NCBI GenBank assembly: GCA_012521345.1
Contig: JAAYMN010000069.1
Span: 1-63,605, forward strand
Direction: 5' to 3'
DNA length: 63,605 bases
From: Bacillota bacterium
Lineage (GTDB): Bacteria; Bacillota; Dethiobacteria; Dethiobacterales; Dethiobacteraceae
A program made the position numbers and the translations under genes. Below the pieces are notes generated by a model. The model was given only the letters and a program-made list of their open reading frames with translations. It did not search any database and was not told the origin of the DNA. Numbering within the stretch: position 1 is the first letter of the stretch; the number at the start of each line of letters is the position of its first letter. This document shows, piece by piece, positions 60,001-63,605 of the stretch.

Positions 60001-61677
60001 ATGAGCATTAATCTGTTTTTATCTGATCTGACAGCCCAAGCTGCAAGTGCTTATACACTGGTTGCCCGCTGGCTTTTTCCCTTGCTTGCCCTGGTTATCC
60101 TGGTGCGCTGCCTTGTCCCGCTCATCCAGGAACGTTCCGCAAACACCGTATGGGGATACCTTGTACTGGCCAACGGCACGTCTATTCCGGTCAGAAACTG
60201 GGAGAATCTGATCGGACGCGGCAAATATGCAGATATTGTTGTTAATTTCCCCGTGGTTTCCCGCAGCCACGCCGTCCTCACTTTTAGGAACGGCATCTGG
60301 ACGATAGCCGACCTGGGTTCCAAGGGGGGCATAACGGTCAACGGTGTAAAAGTGGACAAGGCGCAAGAAATCCAGTTTGGGGATGTTATCTCCCTGGCCG
60401 GCATTGAGATGGCTCTTGTTCCACAGTTACAGAATGAAGCGTCAAAATTTACGGATGTGGCGGGAGGAAGCAGCGATACGGAAGGAGAGAAGAATTCTGC
60501 GTTAAACAGTGCAGTTACCCTTCTGCTTTTGTTTTTGTTTCAGGTGCTTGCCCTTGTCCAGCTTTTTGCTTCGCGCGACGGCATAACACTTGCCGCGCTG
60601 CCTGTATTCGGCATCTATTTCCTTGTTGAATTGCTTCATTACCTTTTAATGCGCAGACTGCAAAGCGGGAATATTGAGCTGGAACTGCTCGCTTATTTTC
60701 TCTGCGGCCTTAACCTGGCGCTGGTGGCTTCAGCCGCACCTTCCGACCTTAAAAAGCAGCTGGCAGCAATCCTGCTCGGGATCGCCGCCTATACTGTCAT
60801 TACCTGGTTTTGCCGTGATCTTGGCCGGGCAAGGCGGCTCAAATATCTGGCGCTGGGCGGAGGGGTGCTTTTACTGATATTGAACCTTGCTTTCGGGGAA
60901 AAAATTTACGGGGCAAGAAACTGGATCAACCTCGGCTTTATAACCTTCCAGCCGCTGGAGTTTGTCAAAATTTCCTTTGTGCTGGCCGGCACCGCAACTT
61001 TGGACCGCCTGCTCACAACCAGGAACATGACGGCCTTTATCGCTTTCGCCGGAGCCTGCATGATCACCCTGGCGCTTATCCGTGATTTTGGCACAGCGGT
61101 AGTTTTCTTCGGCGCTTTTTTAGTAATTGCCTTTATGTACTCCGGCGATTTGCGGACACTTTTCCTGGTAACTGCCGGCGCCGCTTTTGCCGGGATCGCC
61201 GTTGTTACCTTTATGCCATATATCGCCATGCGTTTTGCCGCCTGGGGCAAAGTCTGGCAGTATGCCGACAGCACAGGCTTCCAGCAGACCAGAACAATGA
61301 TTGCAGCAGCCAGCGGCGGCCTCTTTGGCGTTGGAGGCGGAAACGGCTACCTGAAAAATATTGCCGCGGCCGATACAGATCTTGTTTTCGGCATGCTTTG
61401 TGAAGAGTGGGGCTTGCTTGTCGCTTTGTGCGTCTTGCTGGTGATAATCTTTTTTGTCTTTTATGCGGTCCTGTTGACTAAAAACAGCCGTTCTGCCTTT
61501 TATGCCATTGCAGCCTGCGGGGCGGCAACAATCTTTTTGCTGCAAACGGCATTGAATGTACTTGGTTCAGTTGATGTCCTTCCTCTGACGGGGTTAACAA
61601 TACCGTTCATTTCCAATGGCGGTTCTTCCATGGTTGCCTCATGGGGACTGCTGGCCTTAATCAGATCCGCAGCCTGA
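60001..61677 (+). CDS. FHA-SEDS fusion (RodA/FtsW-type glycosyltransferase)
   Basis: 558-aa membrane protein. One N-terminal helix (about 17-40), a cytoplasmic FHA domain at about 68-125 with its phosphothreonine-binding residues (IGRGKYADIVV, SRSHAVL, VNGVKV), and then a SEDS peptidoglycan polymerase of about ten helices. SEDS markers: GARNWINLGFITFQPLEFVK, LIRDFGTAVVFFG, GVGGGNGYLKNIAAADTDLVF and LTIPFISNGGSS. FHA on a SEDS protein suggests control by a Ser/Thr kinase such as PrkC. ATG 60001 follows GGTGAGGAG. A transpeptidase gene follows after 27 bases. Confidence 0.9.
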   Translation: MSINLFLSDLTAQAASAYTLVARWLFPLLALVILVRCLVPLIQERSANTVWGYLVLANGTSIPVRNWENLIGRGKYADIVVNFPVVSRSHAVLTFRNGIWTIADLGSKGGITVNGVKVDKAQEIQFGDVISLAGIEMALVPQLQNEASKFTDVAGGSSDTEGEKNSALNSAVTLLLLFLFQVLALVQLFASRDGITLAALPVFGIYFLVELLHYLLMRRLQSGNIELELLAYFLCGLNLALVASAAPSDLKKQLAAILLGIAAYTVITWFCRDLGRARRLKYLALGGGVLLLILNLAFGEKIYGARNWINLGFITFQPLEFVKISFVLAGTATLDRLLTTRNMTAFIAFAGACMITLALIRDFGTAVVFFGAFLVIAFMYSGDLRTLFLVTAGAAFAGIAVVTFMPYIAMRFAAWGKVWQYADSTGFQQTRTMIAAASGGLFGVGGGNGYLKNIAAADTDLVFGMLCEEWGLLVALCVLLVIIFFVFYAVLLTKNSRSAFYAIAACGAATIFLLQTALNVLGSVDVLPLTGLTIPFISNGGSSMVASWGLLALIRSAA

Positions 61678-61704
61678 ACCTGCGGCAGAAAAGCGGTGAG
61701 AAGA

Positions 61705-63063
61705 ATGAAACTGCTTGCCATCAGGACGCTTGTCTTAATTGCGCTGGCCCTGCTTTTTCTGGCAGGTTTTACAGTGTTTGTGGGCCGCTACTTGCACAGC
61801 GCCGCAGTGTGGGCGCAGCACCCGTCCAACCGACACCTATACCAGAGCGGCAGGCTTAAAGAAACAGGCACTATTTATGACCGCCGCGGGGAAATATTGC
61901 TGGAAACAAAAGACGGCGTTCTCACATTTCACTCCGAGCAGAGCGTACGCACGGCTGTCATGCATGTAACAGGCGACCGGGGAGGCAACGTGGCGACAGG
62001 CATGCTAAAAGTCATGTGGGAGCGTCTCACCGGCTGGAACCTACTGAACGGGGCATACCGCTACCGGGACAAATTGTCTGCCGCCAATGATCTTACCCTC
62101 ACGCTGGATGCCAGGTTAAGCGCGCTGGCTTACAAAGAACTGAAAGGCCGGAAGGGAGCGGTGGGCGTCTATAATTACAAGACGGGAGAGATTATTTGCA
62201 TGACCAGTTCCCCGTCCTTTGATCCGCAAAATCCTCCCGACATCGAAGCCGATCCTGAACGCTACGAGGGAGTCTACCTGAACCGCCTGCTGTCGGCTGC
62301 TTATACCCCCGGTTCAATTTTTAAAGTGGTGACTGCGGCGGCTGCCCTGGAGACCATTCCGGACATTGAGGAAAGGCATTATCAATGTTCCGGCAAGATA
62401 CAAATCGGGGCGGATACTGTCACCTGCCTTGTCCCCCACGGAGATGTGACGTTGAGAGACGCCCTGGCGCATTCCTGCAATGTTGCTTTCGCCCAAATTG
62501 CCGGGGAAGTTGGCGCCGATGCCCTGCAACATTATGCGGAACTGGCCGGATTTAACAACAGGCTCACTTTTGACGGCATCAAAACAGCCGCCGGCAAGGT
62601 GGATGTAAAACACGCGGCACCGGTAGAGCTGGCCTGGGCGGGTATCGGCCAGCATACAAACACGGCCAACCCGCTTGCTTATATGGTTTTCATGGGGGCA
62701 ATCGCCAACGGCGGCCTGAGTGTGGCCCCGGAAATAATCGCCCGGGAAAATATGCTTCCCGCTATGACAAAAGCGGAAAAAAGAATCCTGCCGACAGAAA
62801 CGGCGGAAAAACTTAAGGAAATGCTGCGCAACAACACCTTGGCAGTTTATGGCGAAAGTCGTTTCAGCGGACTTGAGCTGTGCGCAAAATCGGGAACTGC
62901 CGAAGTAGGGAAGGGGAAGGAGCCGCACGCCTGGTTTGCCGGTTTTCTCGACAGGGAAGACTTTCCCTATGCCTTTGTTGTGATTATTGAAAACGGCGGC
63001 ACAGGCAGCAGGACCGCGGCGGCAGTAGCAGCCGGCGTCCTGCATGCCGCGGTTGCCAGGTAG
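61705..63063 (+). CDS. Penicillin-binding transpeptidase (PBP2/PbpA type)
   Basis: 452-aa class-B PBP: N-terminal anchor (about 5-25), a short pedestal and a transpeptidase domain with S-x-x-K in TPGSIFKVVTAA, S-x-N in AHSCNVAFAQ and K-S-G-T in LCAKSGTAEVG. It is smaller than classic PBP2 or PBP3, resembling the actinobacterial PbpA. Together with the preceding SEDS gene it forms a polymerase/cross-linker pair. ATG 61705 after GGTGAGAAG; GTG 61696 also possible. Confidence 0.9.
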   Translation: MKLLAIRTLVLIALALLFLAGFTVFVGRYLHSAAVWAQHPSNRHLYQSGRLKETGTIYDRRGEILLETKDGVLTFHSEQSVRTAVMHVTGDRGGNVATGMLKVMWERLTGWNLLNGAYRYRDKLSAANDLTLTLDARLSALAYKELKGRKGAVGVYNYKTGEIICMTSSPSFDPQNPPDIEADPERYEGVYLNRLLSAAYTPGSIFKVVTAAAALETIPDIEERHYQCSGKIQIGADTVTCLVPHGDVTLRDALAHSCNVAFAQIAGEVGADALQHYAELAGFNNRLTFDGIKTAAGKVDVKHAAPVELAWAGIGQHTNTANPLAYMVFMGAIANGGLSVAPEIIARENMLPAMTKAEKRILPTETAEKLKEMLRNNTLAVYGESRFSGLELCAKSGTAEVGKGKEPHAWFAGFLDREDFPYAFVVIIENGGTGSRTAAAVAAGVLHAAVAR

Positions 63064-63064
63064 A

Positions 63065-63605
63065 TTAGTGAATTCTCACGGGCAGCCCGTATGAGGCAAG
63101 CTGCTTGCAGCGCGCCTCCATCAGGGCGTCTGCAGGAGGTTCGGCCACAAAAATTTTTTCTTTTCTCAGCAGTCTTTCATACTTGGAAAGCCCCATGGTA
63201 TGGTAAGGAAGCAGCTGCACCATCTCGATGGAATCTTTTATCTCGCACAAAAAAGCTGCATATTGCCTGAAATGCGCTTCCGACTTATTAAAAAGAGGAA
63301 TAACGGGAATCCGTATCCATAGTCTGCCGCCCACCGCGGCTATTTTTTTGGCATTTTCCAGGATCAGTTCATTGGGAACACCGATTACTTGCTTGTGCAA
63401 GGCACTGTCCATGCATTTCAGATCATAAAGGAAAAGGTCCGTATACGGTAAGATGGACGCAATGACTTCCCATTTGACAAAACCGGTTGTATCCACGGCC
63501 GTATGAATACCATGCTCTTTGCAGCTCTTGAGGAGTCCCAGGGTAAACTCGGGTTGGCAGAGGCATTCTCCGCCGGAGATGGTTACCCCGCCGTTAGATT
63601 CATCA
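63065..63605 (-). CDS. Glycyl-radical enzyme activase, partial (5' end outside window)
   Basis: The 180 visible residues are the C-terminal part of a radical-SAM activating enzyme of the pyruvate formate-lyase type; the frame is open to the window edge. The SAM-binding region GGVTISGGECLCQPEF is present; the usual form is SGGEPLxQPEF, and here the Pro is Cys with a second Cys following. Also DTTGFV and YDLKCMDSALHKQVIG. It abstracts hydrogen to form the glycyl radical of a partner enzyme, which must lie beyond the window. Converges with the PBP gene. Confidence 0.88.
   Translation of the reverse strand, partial: DESNGGVTISGGECLCQPEFTLGLLKSCKEHGIHTAVDTTGFVKWEVIASILPYTDLFLYDLKCMDSALHKQVIGVPNELILENAKKIAAVGGRLWIRIPVIPLFNKSEAHFRQYAAFLCEIKDSIEMVQLLPYHTMGLSKYERLLRKEKIFVAEPPADALMEARCKQLASYGLPVRIH

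Noticed and set aside
1-63605. CRISPR array, prophage, or complete composite transposon
   Set aside because: No regularly spaced direct repeats with unique spacers, no phage structural genes, and only one IS end at the left edge.

Overview
The window looks like chromosomal DNA of an anaerobic, endospore-forming, single-membrane Firmicute of the class Clostridia (Peptococcaceae-like or a relative; genus not determinable by eye). Evidence: an alpha/beta-type small acid-soluble spore protein gene with a textbook sigma-G promoter, AddAB instead of RecBCD, DegS/DegU, a Tad pilus locus with no secretin gene, a tungsten-type aldehyde:ferredoxin oxidoreductase, rubredoxin, an ADP-forming acyl-CoA synthetase, a URO-D-type methyltransferase and a glycyl-radical activase. 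Base composition is moderately GC-rich, with AT-rich gaps. Genes are dense, mostly in short operons separated by clear hairpin terminators.

Layout. 1-300: end of a probable IS21-family element abutting a gene fragment. 423-585: tRNA-Trp with its own promoter and terminator. 788-4184: proC-proB-murE. 4215-7260: leftward genes (zinc ribbon, amidohydrolase, a 60-aa protein with a sigma-G-like promoter, an ATP-grasp protein and a 57-aa partner). 7409-9071: MBL-fold hydrolase and SDH-type serine protease. 9123-12017: thiD with a C-terminal extension, rubredoxin, HD-GYP protein. 12131-18185: psuG, ABC exporter, SASP, nfo, membrane MutS-like ATPase. 18334-20448: ADP-forming acyl-CoA synthetase. 20742-29464: degS-degU followed by a compact Tad pilus locus (two Flp pilins, cpaB, a receiver-fused tadZ, tadA, tadB, tadC, a DUF192 gene and the prepilin peptidase). 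29520-31814: ychF-like GTPase and leuB-like dehydrogenase, leftward. 31950-39024: addB-addA. 39059-40414: consensus promoter, cobalamin riboswitch and cobT. 40598-47232: rhomboid protease, DUF456, glucan phosphorylase, an unknown DNA-binding-like protein, speD, a ferritin-like protein and an intracellular subtilase. 47497-52222: one-domain LysR-type HTH, AOR, MoaD-like protein, MalY/PatB enzyme and a flavodoxin-ferredoxin fusion. 52303-56740: MBL protein with an unusual hairpin-separated ribosome binding site, lipid kinase, DUF3810, D,D-carboxypeptidase. 56871-59756: GPH-family transporter and URO-D methyltransferase. 60001-63061: FHA-SEDS fusion plus a PBP2-type transpeptidase. The right edge cuts a glycyl-radical-enzyme activase.

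Points I would look at first: the FHA-SEDS fusion paired with a transpeptidase; the AOR/MoaD/one-domain-HTH cluster; the palindrome inside the major pilin promoter of the Tad locus; the perfect Shine-Dalgarno placed 30 nt from its start codon with an 8-bp hairpin between; the L-Lys-type DNPA motif in MurE; and the sigma-G promoters. I saw no CRISPR array, prophage module, complete transposon or rRNA operon. All family assignments come from reading motifs by eye; no database search was run.
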